DNA of 64,000 bases from an uncultured Lachnospiraceae bacterium (GTDB lineage: Bacteria; Bacillota; Clostridia; Lachnospirales; Lachnospiraceae). Numbering within the stretch: position 1 is the stretch's first letter; each line of letters opens with the position of its first letter. Of this stretch, positions 17,245 through 26,265 are shown piece after piece. The notes under the pieces were generated by a model. The model searched no databases. It saw nothing but the letters and a program-made list of their open reading frames with translations, and was not told the origin of the DNA. Both the position numbers and the translations under genes were made by a program. The DNA is taken from the NCBI GenBank assembly GCA_944381405.1, contig CALWLA010000006.1, forward strand, positions 30,144 to 94,143, read 5' to 3'.

Positions 17245-17304
17245 CAATTCCCGGACTGAGAAAACCGTCCCTTTTTCCCGTCCCCACAAGTTCCGAAAAA
17301 AGTA

Positions 17305-17350
17305 CAGAAAAGCTCCCGCCGCCAGAGCTTTTCTCCCTGGCAGCGGGAGC
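17305..17350 (-). terminator. Terminator of the NEW3-ABC-two-component operon
   Basis: Long GC-rich stem (GCTCCCGC... / ...GCGGGAGC, 17312-17325 with 17337-17350) followed on the minus strand by TTTTC, about 27 bases after the kinase stop. Confidence 0.65.
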
Positions 17351-17376
17351 CTGTAAAACCATATGATTCCGGCGTA

Positions 17377-18585
17377 TCAGCCCCTCAGCTCCAGCGTAAA
17401 GCTGTTCCAGCCCTCCCGGCTGTCCACCGTAAGGCGGCCCTTGTGGTGCTCCGCGATGGTCCTGGCGATGGAAAGCCCCAGGCCGAAGCCTTTTCTGCCG
17501 CTTCTGGCAGGATCCGCCCGGTAAAACCGCTGGAAAAGCTTCTTCCGTTCCTCCGGCGGAATGGGGTCGCCGGTATTGGAGACTGTAAGCCGGATGCGGC
17601 TTCCTGCCCGCTGGAGGGATACCCGTGCCTTGCCCCCCTCCGGCGTGTACTTTTCCGCATTGTCCAGAAGGATACAGGTAAGCCGCCGAAGCTCCTCCTC
17701 GGAGCCCAGACAGCCGATCTCCTCTTCCACATCGCTGAGAAGCTCCTTCCCTTCCTGATAAAAGACCGCCTCAAAGGACAACACGCTTTCGATCACCAGA
17801 TCCGAAAGGCAGAGCTGCTTTTTCTCCATAAGGCTCTCCCTGGCCTCGCTGCGGGAAAGCTCCAGCATTTCCTCTAGGAGCCCCTTCATGCCCTCCGCCT
17901 CCTGCAGGATATTGGAGGTCCAGCGGTGCTTGTCCCCAGGATCCGCCTCATGGTTCTGCCCCAAAAGCTCCGCGTTTGCCATGATCACCGTCAAGGGGGT
18001 CTTCAGCTCGTGGGAAGCGTCCGCCAGAAACAGCTTTTCCCGCTGCATGGAGCGTTCCACCGGATTCACCGCCCAACGGGACAAAAGCAGGCTCACCCCA
18101 AAAAGCCCCAGCCAGATAAAGCAGCCGGTCATAATCAGCGTGCGCCACATGTCCGCTGCATAGGAATCCCCGATGCTGGTATCCACATAGGAGATGCGGT
18201 AGCCTTCTTCCTGGGGGAACCGCAGATACCGCAGCTGATAATGCTCCATCCGTCCGCTGTCTCCCTCGGCGGAAAGGCTCTCCGCCGCCAGCCGCCGCAA
18301 AAGGGCGTCGTCCATCTGGAACCGGTACTGGCCTTCGATGCCCACGATCTCCCGGTCCCCGTTCAGCACCAGGGTAAAATGAGGGATACGGGCCCCCTCC
18401 CCTCCGAAAAACAGTTCCGCCGCGGTGCCCGGTTCCATGCTTTCCTGCAGATACCGCTCCGCTTCCCGTTCCAGCCCCGCTCTGTTGAAAATCCCTACGG
18501 CAAAAAGCCCCAGGCACAAAAGCACCGTTACGATAGCCATGTTTGAGAGCACGAATTTGATCCTTAACTGTCTTAATTCTTTCAT
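17377..18585 (-). CDS. Sensor histidine kinase
   Basis: 402 residues. Membrane segments at about 12-32 and 150-170 flank an extracytoplasmic sensor region. The dimerisation domain carries the phospho-accepting histidine in ADASHELKTPLTVI; the ATPase domain has N (LLDNAEKYTPEG), G1 and G2 (GFGLGLSIA) boxes. No HAMP domain is obvious. Directly after its response regulator, and likely signalling for the NEW3-ABC export system in the same operon. Confidence 0.9.
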   Translation of the reverse strand: MKELRQLRIKFVLSNMAIVTVLLCLGLFAVGIFNRAGLEREAERYLQESMEPGTAAELFFGGEGARIPHFTLVLNGDREIVGIEGQYRFQMDDALLRRLAAESLSAEGDSGRMEHYQLRYLRFPQEEGYRISYVDTSIGDSYAADMWRTLIMTGCFIWLGLFGVSLLLSRWAVNPVERSMQREKLFLADASHELKTPLTVIMANAELLGQNHEADPGDKHRWTSNILQEAEGMKGLLEEMLELSRSEARESLMEKKQLCLSDLVIESVLSFEAVFYQEGKELLSDVEEEIGCLGSEEELRRLTCILLDNAEKYTPEGGKARVSLQRAGSRIRLTVSNTGDPIPPEERKKLFQRFYRADPARSGRKGFGLGLSIARTIAEHHKGRLTVDSREGWNSFTLELRG

Positions 18586-18600
18586 AGCCCGCTCCCTTCT

Positions 18601-19272
18601 TCAGGCTTCCTGAAGATAATATCCGATATGCCTTGCCGTCACGATCCTGGCCTTGGCGTGAAGGCAGGCGAGCTTTTTCCGTAGAAAAGAAATATAGATC
18701 TCCACGTTGTTGTCCATAGCTTCCCCCTCGCTGCCCCAGATCTTCAAAAGCAGGGTTTCCTTAGGCACGATGGTCCTGCCGTTTTCCATGAGGATCTGCA
18801 TCACCTCGTATTCCTTTTTCGCAAGGCGGATCTGCCGTTCCCCACAGGAAAGAAAATAGCTGCCCTGATTCAGGCGGATGTCCGCGAACTCCAGCACCTC
18901 CGGCTGAAAACTGCCCTTTCTCCGCAGGATGGCCCCCAAAGCCGCCAAAAGCTCCTGGCTGTCAAAGGGCTTTGTCAGGTAGTAATCCGCCCCAGCGGAA
19001 AGCCCCCGGACCTTGTCCTCCGTCTCGCTTTTTGCCGTCAGCATCAGCACCGGCAGGCTGCAGCCTGCGGCCCTGGCCTTTTCCAGCACCGTAAAGCCAT
19101 CCATCCCCGGCAGCATCACGTCCAGGATCGCGCCGTCATAGATGCCGGATTCCATCAGCGCAAGGCCCTCGTCTCCCCGTTCCGCAATATCCGATTCATA
19201 ACGAAGGCCCTTCAGGATATCCCGAAGGGTCTCTGCAAGCCTTAAGTTGTCTTCAATGATCAGTATCCGCAT
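18601..19272 (-). CDS. OmpR-family response regulator
   Basis: 223 residues. Receiver domain with acidic pocket (IIEDN), phospho-acceptor in GAILDVMLPG and conserved TAKSE/KPF; a winged-helix C-terminus (EYEVMQILMENGRTIVPKETLL) binds DNA. Fifteen bases upstream of its kinase and downstream of the ABC permease gene. It probably tunes the operon it sits in, as in BceRS-like systems, although no classical BceAB is present. Confidence 0.9.
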   Translation of the reverse strand: MRILIIEDNLRLAETLRDILKGLRYESDIAERGDEGLALMESGIYDGAILDVMLPGMDGFTVLEKARAAGCSLPVLMLTAKSETEDKVRGLSAGADYYLTKPFDSQELLAALGAILRRKGSFQPEVLEFADIRLNQGSYFLSCGERQIRLAKKEYEVMQILMENGRTIVPKETLLLKIWGSEGEAMDNNVEIYISFLRKKLACLHAKARIVTARHIGYYLQEA

Positions 19273-19336
19273 AAGCTTTGTCCCGCTCCCTTTGCTTCTA
19301 CACTATAGGCAAAAGCCCTTCAAATGTCAATCGGCC

Positions 19337-20374
19337 TCAGCCGTTGGCCCGGACCTCCTGCCGCATGAATTTCAGGTAGGAAATGGTAAAGGCGATGAGG
19401 GTCATGGCGCAAAGCCCGATAAACTGAGGCCAGATCAGCAGAAGGCTCTGGGTAAAGGGCAGATACCCCGCCACAGCCCCCTCCAGCTGGGAGCTCATCA
19501 CCAGTCCCACGCTGCGGACACCGGGATTCATAATGGTGGTCACCGCCTCCCCGTACAGATAATAGGGGGACAGCCGGTTCAGGTAGAGGTTCAGGGTATA
19601 GTTGTCCGCCACGTTCAGCATCCCCAGAAATCCCTGGTCCGTGGGATACACTGCCGCCGCGATGATTCCCGCCAGAAGGCTTACGAACACCGTAAAGAAC
19701 AGCCAGCAGGCGATGACCGCCAGAGCGCTGGTGGCCGCATGGCGGCACAGCACGGAAAACAGGATGGAAAGCCCCAGCCAGAAGCAGATATACACTCCCG
19801 TCAGGAACAAAAAGACAATGATCCTGGCCACTTCCTCCGCCTCCGGGGGATGCCCCGTAGCCAGAAGGCCGATGGCCCCGAAAAGGGCGCCCATGCTGAA
19901 TACCATGGCAAAGATGATGGCCGCGCCTGCCAGGAATTTTCCGTTGATGACGCTGTCCCGATAAATGGGCTGGGACAGAAGCCGGTTCAGGGTCCCTGCA
20001 TTCCGCTCGCTGTTGATGGCGTCAAATCCCAGCACCAGTCCCACAAAGGGGCCCAGAAGGGCGATAAAGGACACGAAGGAAGGAATGGCGCTGCCGCCGG
20101 TGGTAAAAAGGCTCAGAAAAAGGAATTCCGTATCCTGGGTCCCTTCCTGCAGATTGGACAGCACGCCGTACAGGCTGGCAAAGCTGGTGATCACGATCAG
20201 CCCCAGGATCAGCAGGAACCGGCTGCTGCGGATATGATCCCGCATTTCCTTCCGGTAAAGAGCTCTGAGGCCTGTATACCGTTCCTCCGTTTTCTGCGCT
20301 TTTTCAGGTCTTTGCTTCAAAATTTCCTGAAAGAAAGCGCTTGGTTTTTTTCGTTTTACTTGTATGTTTGTCAT
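19337..20374 (-). CDS. ABC transporter permease (ABC-2 type)
   Basis: 345 residues from the ATG at 20372-20374; AGGAG lies one base before it, so initiation probably depends on coupling, because the start is inside the ATPase gene (71-bp overlap). A cytoplasmic N-terminus (YRKEMRDHIRSSRFLLI) precedes about six membrane segments with a large extracytoplasmic loop after the first, the ABC-2 exporter layout (compare NosY, GldF). Partner of the adjoining ATPase. Confidence 0.85.
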   Translation of the reverse strand: MTNIQVKRKKPSAFFQEILKQRPEKAQKTEERYTGLRALYRKEMRDHIRSSRFLLILGLIVITSFASLYGVLSNLQEGTQDTEFLFLSLFTTGGSAIPSFVSFIALLGPFVGLVLGFDAINSERNAGTLNRLLSQPIYRDSVINGKFLAGAAIIFAMVFSMGALFGAIGLLATGHPPEAEEVARIIVFLFLTGVYICFWLGLSILFSVLCRHAATSALAVIACWLFFTVFVSLLAGIIAAAVYPTDQGFLGMLNVADNYTLNLYLNRLSPYYLYGEAVTTIMNPGVRSVGLVMSSQLEGAVAGYLPFTQSLLLIWPQFIGLCAMTLIAFTISYLKFMRQEVRANG

Positions 20375-21317
20375 GCTCCTGTTCCGCCTTTTCAAAATAT
20401 CTGCGGTAAATCTCCTCCAGATCGTTATTGAGCCGCCGCATGGAAAGCACCGTACAGCCTTCTTCCAGCGCCGCCGCAAGGACCTGGTTTCCCACATCCC
20501 TGCGGGCGCTTATGACGCAACGGTTTTCCTCCCGGCCCACGCTCAGCACCTCCTCCATGGCTCTGATCCGGTTCAGAAGCCCTTCCTCCAAAGGCTCCAG
20601 AGCGATCTCGATGATGCACCGCTCGTCCTCAGCGATGCCCCGGGCCAGCTCTCCGATGGTGCCGCAGGCCAGAAGCCTTCCCTCCACGAACATGCCTACC
20701 CGGTCGCAGATCTGCTGCACCTGGTACAGCTGATGGGAGGACAGGAGGATCGTCCTGCCGTCCTTCCGGGACAGCTCCTTGATCATCTCCAGAAGCTCCC
20801 GCATACCTTCCGGGTCGATGCCCAGGGTAGGTTCGTCCATGATGATCACCTGGGGATCCTTGATCAGCACGTCCGCGATTCCAAGCCGCTGCCGCATGCC
20901 TCTGGAATAGGTGCCTACCCGCTGGTCCCCCGCTTCGGAAAGCCCGGTCCTAAGCAGCAGCCGGTCGATGAGCTCCTCCGTCTCTTCATGGGACAGGTCG
21001 TTGAGTTCCGCGGTAAACCGCAGGTTTTCCCTGCCGGTGAGATCGTTGTAAAAGCCCAGATTGTCCGGAAGGTAACCTACCACCCGCCGCACCTCCATGC
21101 TCTGCCTCACGCAGTCCAGGCCGCAGATCTCCGCCGTGCCTTCGCTGGGTTCCGTGAGCCCCGTCAGCATCATGGTAGTGGTGGTTTTTCCAGCGCCGTT
21201 GGGGCCCAGCAGCCCGAAGATCTCTCCCTTCCGGATGTCCAGGGACAGCCCGTCCACTGCGGTCTTCTTCCCATAGCGCTTCGTCAGCCCCCGCATCCTG
21301 ATAATCGTTTCATTCAT
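20304..21317 (-). CDS. ABC transporter ATP-binding protein
   Basis: 337 residues. Walker A GPNGAGKTT, Q-loop, signature YSRGMRQRLG, Walker B VIIMDEP and switch histidine (LLSSHQ). The last 110 residues form the C-terminal extension common in CcmA/NatA-type exporters. Follows the NEW3 gene by 21 bp and overlaps the permease gene. Together they make an exporter of unknown substrate. Confidence 0.92.
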   Translation of the reverse strand: MNETIIRMRGLTKRYGKKTAVDGLSLDIRKGEIFGLLGPNGAGKTTTTMMLTGLTEPSEGTAEICGLDCVRQSMEVRRVVGYLPDNLGFYNDLTGRENLRFTAELNDLSHEETEELIDRLLLRTGLSEAGDQRVGTYSRGMRQRLGIADVLIKDPQVIIMDEPTLGIDPEGMRELLEMIKELSRKDGRTILLSSHQLYQVQQICDRVGMFVEGRLLACGTIGELARGIAEDERCIIEIALEPLEEGLLNRIRAMEEVLSVGREENRCVISARRDVGNQVLAAALEEGCTVLSMRRLNNDLEEIYRRYFEKAEQEHDKHTSKTKKTKRFLSGNFEAKT

Positions 21318-21338
21318 AGTCCATACTCCCGCTTTTCA

Positions 21339-22529
21339 TCAGCGCCGTCCGTATTTCCGGAACATGTAGAAAATCCCGTAAAGCAGCGCCGCGATCACCG
21401 CTATGGCCACCACGCCCCATACCATGCTGGTCTCCACGGATACCCGGAAATCGGCATCGGCGGATACTTCGCTGGCATCCGCGCTCATGGTCACCACATA
21501 GTCGCCCGTCAGGGCATCCTTGGAAGGAGTCACCCGGGCGGTGGCTTCCACGGTTGCGCCTGCCTCGATCACGTCGATAGTGGGAGTGTCAAAGCTGACA
21601 GTCCAGTCGCTGGGGGCGGAAGCCGTGAGATTCACGTTTTTCAGTTCCACGTTGCTGTTGTTGGTGATGCTCAGGGTCACCGCCTTTTCCTCGTTGGCAT
21701 GGGTGTCAAAGGAAAGCCGTCCGTCCGGCGTGGAAAGAGCCAGCGCATAGGTTCCGGTGATCTTCAGGGAAAGGTCCATATCCAAAGTCTCGGTGCCGGA
21801 AACCGCGCTGCAGGGGATGGTATAATCCCCGGCGGTAACGTTGTTGGGCGGCACCACAGTGATGGTCAACCCCTGGCTGGCCCCTGGCTCCAGCTCCAGG
21901 CTGGCTACCTGGGTGCTCTCGCCGCTGGGTTTAAAGGACACCTGCCAGCCTGAAGGGGCCGAGGAGGAAAGGCTGTAAGTCTGGGTTTCCGAGCTGTTGT
22001 TCACCAGAGTCGCGTTATAGGAAAAGCTGGCGTCCGCCGCCCCTTCCTGTTCCGGGTATTCCGAGGAAAAATCTCCCTGGCTCACCGTCAGCTCGTTCAC
22101 CTCCAGGGAAATGGGCAGGGTATCCGTCACCGCCCCGTCCACGCTGGCGGCGACTGTCACCTGATAGGTGCCGTCCTGGGTGTCCGCCGGAATGGTGACC
22201 TGCAGGGTGGCCGTGGCGGTGTCCGTTCCGGTAGGCACATGGACGCTGGTGATGCGTTTCCCACCGCCGGAAATGTAGCCCTCCCAGCCCTCGGGAAGGG
22301 AGGTGATGGAAAGGGCCGCGTCCGCCGCCGCGCCGTTATTATCCATATCCAGCGTAAAGCTCAGGCTCTCTCCTGCCTTTGCGGAGGTGCCCGGATATTC
22401 CGTATGCAGATCCACGGCGGCAAAGGCCGTCAGGCTGCCGCCCCATAGGGCCGCCGCCGCTATGCCCGCTGCAAGAAAGGCCTTTCCGCCTTTTCCCCTT
22501 TTCAAGTGCTCTTTGAAACTGTGCTTCAT
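21339..22529 (-). CDS. Membrane-anchored NEW3-domain protein
   Basis: 396 residues from the ATG at 22527-22529, chosen for AAGGAGAG six bases before it. A signal peptide (AFLAAGIAAAALWGGSLTAF) is followed by three to four Ig-like beta-sandwich repeats, each with alternation such as NNSSETQTYSLSSSAPSGW, and a C-terminal membrane segment (VWGVVAIAVIAALLYGIFYM) plus a basic tail. This is the COG1470/NEW3 architecture. First gene of an operon with an ABC exporter and two-component system, and probably an extracytoplasmic accessory of that exporter. Confidence 0.8.
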   Translation of the reverse strand: MKHSFKEHLKRGKGGKAFLAAGIAAAALWGGSLTAFAAVDLHTEYPGTSAKAGESLSFTLDMDNNGAAADAALSITSLPEGWEGYISGGGKRITSVHVPTGTDTATATLQVTIPADTQDGTYQVTVAASVDGAVTDTLPISLEVNELTVSQGDFSSEYPEQEGAADASFSYNATLVNNSSETQTYSLSSSAPSGWQVSFKPSGESTQVASLELEPGASQGLTITVVPPNNVTAGDYTIPCSAVSGTETLDMDLSLKITGTYALALSTPDGRLSFDTHANEEKAVTLSITNNSNVELKNVNLTASAPSDWTVSFDTPTIDVIEAGATVEATARVTPSKDALTGDYVVTMSADASEVSADADFRVSVETSMVWGVVAIAVIAALLYGIFYMFRKYGRR

Positions 22530-22562
22530 AGTAAACTCTCCTTGCTTTTTCAAATTGCAGCC

Positions 22563-22571
22563 ATTTTAGCA
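22563..22571 (-). promoter_or_regulatory. Extended -10 promoter for the NEW3 operon
   Basis: TGCTAAAAT on the minus strand, 34 bases before the start codon, in the same TGTGCTAAAATGG-like context as the ligA promoter. The -35 region is weak. Confidence 0.4.
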
Positions 22572-22590
22572 CGGGAACCTGAAATCAATC

Positions 22591-22632
22591 TGAAAAAAGG
22601 AACGGCACCTCAAAAAGAGATGTCGTTCCTTT
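22591..22632 (-). terminator. Terminator of apbE
   Basis: AAAGGAACG / CGTTCCTTT arms (22596-22604, 22624-22632) with six T on the minus strand; separates apbE from the NEW3 operon. Confidence 0.75.
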
Positions 22633-22707
22633 CCGATATCGTTTTTTCTTCCATTCCAAAACCCGAAAAGATATGGGCCGGAGCTTTCCTGCTGCCCGCT
22701 TCCGGCA

Positions 22708-23886
22708 TCAGCTCCCGGCTTCCAGGATCTCGTAGCCCGGCGCTTCCTCGAGAATCAGGCTTCCGCCTCCCTCCGAGGCCCTGATGCTTCCGTCCTTTCC
22801 AAAGAAATAGGCATAATAAGGGCCGGCTGCCTCCCCTTTCCGGAGGGCTTCCCCTTCCGTTTCCCCTGTTTTTTCTCCGGCAGCCTGCCTTTCGTTCCAC
22901 TCCCGAAGAAACCGAAGCCCTTCCTCCCTTCCCTTGATGAACAGGGTGGTGGCCAGGGCGTCGCAGTAAAAGGATTCCGGTCCCGCCACCGCCACCGCCG
23001 CAAGCTCGTTCTGCACCGGATACCCGTCCTCTGTGCTGAGGATGTGATGGTAATGAATCCCATTTTCCTCAAAATACCGCTCGTAGATCCCAGCGGTCAC
23101 CACGCTGATATCCCTTGAGGAAAGCACCGCCGCCTCCTCAGCGCTTTCCTTGTCCGGCTTCCTTAAGCCGATCCGGAAGGGCTCCCCCTCCGGCAGCTCC
23201 CCAAGGCACAGCACGTTTCCTCCGAGATTGATGATGGCGGAGGATACGCCCGCTTCCAGCAGGCTTTCCTTCAGCCGGTCTGCGATATAGCCCTTAGCCA
23301 CGGCTCCCACGTCGATCTGAAGTTCTGGATCCTCCGTGCAGAAATAGTCCTGCTGCCCTTCCCGCTCCAGCCAGAAGCCCTGGGGATCGCAGGCGGAAAG
23401 GGCCGCCTGTATCTCCGCCTCCGGCGGAACGGTCTTCCGGTTTTTCACGTCCCACAGCCGGGACAGTCTGCCCACCGTCATGTCCAGCTCATTTCCCGAA
23501 AGGGCTCCGAAGGCCTGGCTCAGAGCCAGCAGCTCCGCTGTCTCCCGGCTCACCGCCACCCGGCCCTCCCTCCGGCCGTTGATCCTGCCGATGTCGGAAT
23601 CCGGATCAGACCAGCTGAACAGTCCGTCATACCGGGAAAGCTCCGCCGCCGCCCGGTCCAACGCCTCCTGCCCGCCCCCTGCATAAAGAGTCAGGGTGCA
23701 GACCGTATCAAGAGAAAAGGCCGAACGGCTCAGGGGATAGATATCCCCCGCCTCGGCCTCTGTTTCCGTTTTCTCCCGGACCGCTGCCTGCCGCCGCGCC
23801 GCGTCCTCCGGGCTATCCGTCAGAATGATCAGACAGACCGCTCCTATCAGCGCCGCCACCGGCAGGATCCGTTTTATCAATTCCAT
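22708..23886 (-). CDS. apbE: FAD:protein FMN transferase
   Basis: About 392 residues; an in-frame GTG one codon upstream of the ATG is equally well placed relative to AAAGGAAC. One N-terminal membrane segment (PVAALIGAVCLIILT) anchors it outside the cytoplasm; a lipoprotein cysteine there would be atypical. ApbE motifs: DVGAVAKGYIADR, INLGGN, YHHIL, and GPESFYCDALATT where aspartate binds Mg2+. It transfers FMN from FAD to Thr/Ser of target flavoproteins such as Rnf, Nqr or extracellular reductases. No target is encoded nearby. The C-terminus has an extra Glu/Gly-rich tail. Confidence 0.9.
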   Translation of the reverse strand: MELIKRILPVAALIGAVCLIILTDSPEDAARRQAAVREKTETEAEAGDIYPLSRSAFSLDTVCTLTLYAGGGQEALDRAAAELSRYDGLFSWSDPDSDIGRINGRREGRVAVSRETAELLALSQAFGALSGNELDMTVGRLSRLWDVKNRKTVPPEAEIQAALSACDPQGFWLEREGQQDYFCTEDPELQIDVGAVAKGYIADRLKESLLEAGVSSAIINLGGNVLCLGELPEGEPFRIGLRKPDKESAEEAAVLSSRDISVVTAGIYERYFEENGIHYHHILSTEDGYPVQNELAAVAVAGPESFYCDALATTLFIKGREEGLRFLREWNERQAAGEKTGETEGEALRKGEAAGPYYAYFFGKDGSIRASEGGGSLILEEAPGYEILEAGS

Positions 23887-23929
23887 CACGATGTTCCTTT
23901 TCCCCTTGCGTTTCCCCGGACTGCCGCCT

Positions 23930-25318
23930 TTAGTTGTGGCATACCACGATGGTGCCTACCTTTACCATGTCGTAAAGGGCCGGTACCTTTGAGGGGGGCA
24001 GATTGACGCAGCCGTGGGAACCGTTGGTCTTGTAAATGCTGCCGCCGAAGGAGCCTCTCCAGTTGGCGTCGTGAAGGCCGATGCCTCCGTTAAAGGGCAT
24101 CCAGTAGGATACCGGCTGCTCGTATTCCGGCTTGCCGTTCACCATCTTGCCCCGCAGCACCCGGTTCCGCTCCTTGGAATAGATGCTGTATACGCCGTCC
24201 GGCGTGGTATAGTTTTTGGAAACGTTTCCGGTAACGCAGGGAGCGTCCCATACCACTGCTCCGTCCCTGAAATAATAAACATGCTGCCGGGCCAGATCCA
24301 CCTCCACAAAGGTGCCGCCCCATTCCGGCATGGTGTAGGAATTGCCCTTTCTGGCCCATACCGGCTCTCTGGTCTGGCTCTGGCAGGTCCTGATGGCCTC
24401 CGCAAGGGCTGCCGTCTCCGCCGCAGCATCCATCTGCCAGCCATATACGGTGGTCAGACCCACCTGGGCGCCGCTGCCGCCGGTAAAGGTCCGGTAGGTG
24501 CCGGAGGTATCGTATTTCTGCTTCAGCCCGTTCACATAGGCGCTGATGCTTTCCTGATTGAGGGCCATCTGGCCGTTGGCGTCGGTACCCGTGATCCAGG
24601 TAGCGATCTGAGAGCCGGGAAGCACCTCCTGGGAGCCCCGGATCTGATAGGTGATCTGCATGCCGGATACCGCGTTCATCTGCGCCAGGAGGTTGTTGAG
24701 GTTTTCATCCGTGGAACGGATGGTGATCTGATCGTAGACCCCGATGGCGTTTAGATCCAGTTCCTTCTGCCGGTTGGTCACCGCATCCCGGATGGCGGCC
24801 TTGGTGGCCTCCACGTTCAGGGAGTTGCCCTCCACCTCCGGCAGGATCGTAAAGGGCTGTCCCTCCTGATAAGCCGAGATCCTGGCATTTTCCGTCTTGG
24901 TCTGCTGGGCGATGCAGTTCAGGGAATTCATCCTGGCCTCCAGCTTTTCCTCGCTGAAGGTGGCGGTTCCCGTGATCTCCGTATTCAGAGGCACGTTCGT
25001 GCCGAAGACCCTGCCGTTGGCATTCTGGGTATCCAGCACCTGCTGAAAGGCCGCAGGGTCAAACTGGGTGCCCAGGTCGATGTCCTGATAGCTGATGGTT
25101 TCCTCAGCCCCGCCCTTTTCCAGTATGGTCAGTACATAGTAATTGGAGCTGTAGGCCGAAATGGTGTCCATGGCCTCCTGGGGGGTCATGCCTCCTACCT
25201 GGAATCCGTTGATCTTGGATCCCGTAATATAAGTGCTGTTATCCGCCAGGGCCGTAAACGCGCTGCCCAGCATAAACAGCAGGGTGAAGAGCAGTCCCCG
25301 GACAAGTCCCTTTTTCAT
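23930..25318 (-). CDS. L,D-transpeptidase (YkuD domain)
   Basis: About 462 residues from the ATG at 25316-25318 (a TTG three codons upstream is closer to GGGAG). Signal sequence or N-terminal anchor (LVRGLLFTLLFMLGSAFTAL), then a PG_binding_4-like region (about 90-300), then YkuD with the catalytic HxxH/SHGCVNL region near the C-terminus (GSHGCVNLPP). It forms 3-3 crosslinks in peptidoglycan or attaches proteins to it. Monocistronic; a terminator-like end was not found. Confidence 0.9.
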   Translation of the reverse strand: MKKGLVRGLLFTLLFMLGSAFTALADNSTYITGSKINGFQVGGMTPQEAMDTISAYSSNYYVLTILEKGGAEETISYQDIDLGTQFDPAAFQQVLDTQNANGRVFGTNVPLNTEITGTATFSEEKLEARMNSLNCIAQQTKTENARISAYQEGQPFTILPEVEGNSLNVEATKAAIRDAVTNRQKELDLNAIGVYDQITIRSTDENLNNLLAQMNAVSGMQITYQIRGSQEVLPGSQIATWITGTDANGQMALNQESISAYVNGLKQKYDTSGTYRTFTGGSGAQVGLTTVYGWQMDAAAETAALAEAIRTCQSQTREPVWARKGNSYTMPEWGGTFVEVDLARQHVYYFRDGAVVWDAPCVTGNVSKNYTTPDGVYSIYSKERNRVLRGKMVNGKPEYEQPVSYWMPFNGGIGLHDANWRGSFGGSIYKTNGSHGCVNLPPSKVPALYDMVKVGTIVVCHN

Positions 25319-25398
25319 ACGCTTCAAAACTCCCTTCTCTTATCATTTTCCGACTCCGGCAGCCTGGGGCCGCCTTCCGGTTCTTTTACTTATTATGG

Positions 25399-25407
25399 AG
25401 TATAGCA
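25399..25407 (-). promoter_or_regulatory. Extended -10 promoter of the L,D-transpeptidase gene
   Basis: TGCTATACT on the minus strand, about 80 bases before the start; no clear -35 box. Confidence 0.4.
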
Positions 25408-25443
25408 CAAAACCTGCAGGCCGTTTCTTACGCTTTCATTACA

Positions 25444-26265
25444 TTACCCCGCAGCGCCTTCCTCCTGTCCCATGGCAGAGCCTTTCCCTCCTGCCGAAGG
25501 GGCAGGCCCCTGGTCTCCCACAAGCTTCAGGTTCTGATACCGCTGCTGGATCCATTCATCCGTAAAGTGCTCGTCCACATATTCCTCCGCCCAGTTTCTG
25601 GGCTCCTGCTGCCCGTCTCTTTGGTGCATCCGGTACAGGGCCGCCGCAGAGATGGAGATGTCAAAAAAGAAAAACACCACCAGCACCCAGGTCAGGATCT
25701 TTCCGAAAAGGATGGGCAGCCGCTCGATGCCCTTGCTCATCCAGGGATACAGGATCTTCAGCCACACGATGGCCATGATGCCCCAGAAGAAGCAGTACAG
25801 CAGGTTGATCCTGCCGTTCAGGTTAAAGCGCATGTGGCTGTAATCCCAGAAGACGCAGCCGAAGGCCTTTTCCGTAAAGACGGAACAGAGATATTCAAAA
25901 ATGCCTCCCAGCACGGTTCCCGCGATCAGGATATACCGGTCCTCCCAGTTGATCATCCGGTGCAGAAACAGGGTCAGGAGAAAGCAGCCCAGGCCCCATA
26001 CCAGGGAAAACTGGCCGAAGACCAGAGAACTGCGGCTCATCCATTCCCCGTGGGTGATCCGCACAAACAGCGTCTCCACGATGTCCCCGTAAAAGGATCC
26101 CAGCACGAACACCCAGAACAGCTTGTAAAAGCCGCAGCCGTCGGCAAAGACCTGCTTCTGCCGGATCACATGATCCTGTCGTTCCTTTTTCGGCAGGGTG
26201 GCGTGCTCCTTGACATGGGCGCTGGCCTCCTGGTAGCGCTGCAAAAGCTCCCTCAAATCCTTCAT
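25444..26265 (-). CDS. CmpB-type multi-pass membrane protein
   Basis: 273 residues. A charged cytoplasmic N-terminus (about 1-45) is followed by five membrane segments with the conserved SFYGDIVETLF, GGIFEYLCS and FWDYSHMRFNLNGRI patterns of PF06541, annotated as putative ABC transporter permease although no ATPase partner is known. The tail is hydrophilic and Gly/Ala-rich. It overlaps the end of the MATE gene by four bases (ATGA). Function unknown. Confidence 0.8.
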   Translation of the reverse strand: MKDLRELLQRYQEASAHVKEHATLPKKERQDHVIRQKQVFADGCGFYKLFWVFVLGSFYGDIVETLFVRITHGEWMSRSSLVFGQFSLVWGLGCFLLTLFLHRMINWEDRYILIAGTVLGGIFEYLCSVFTEKAFGCVFWDYSHMRFNLNGRINLLYCFFWGIMAIVWLKILYPWMSKGIERLPILFGKILTWVLVVFFFFDISISAAALYRMHQRDGQQEPRNWAEEYVDEHFTDEWIQQRYQNLKLVGDQGPAPSAGGKGSAMGQEEGAAG

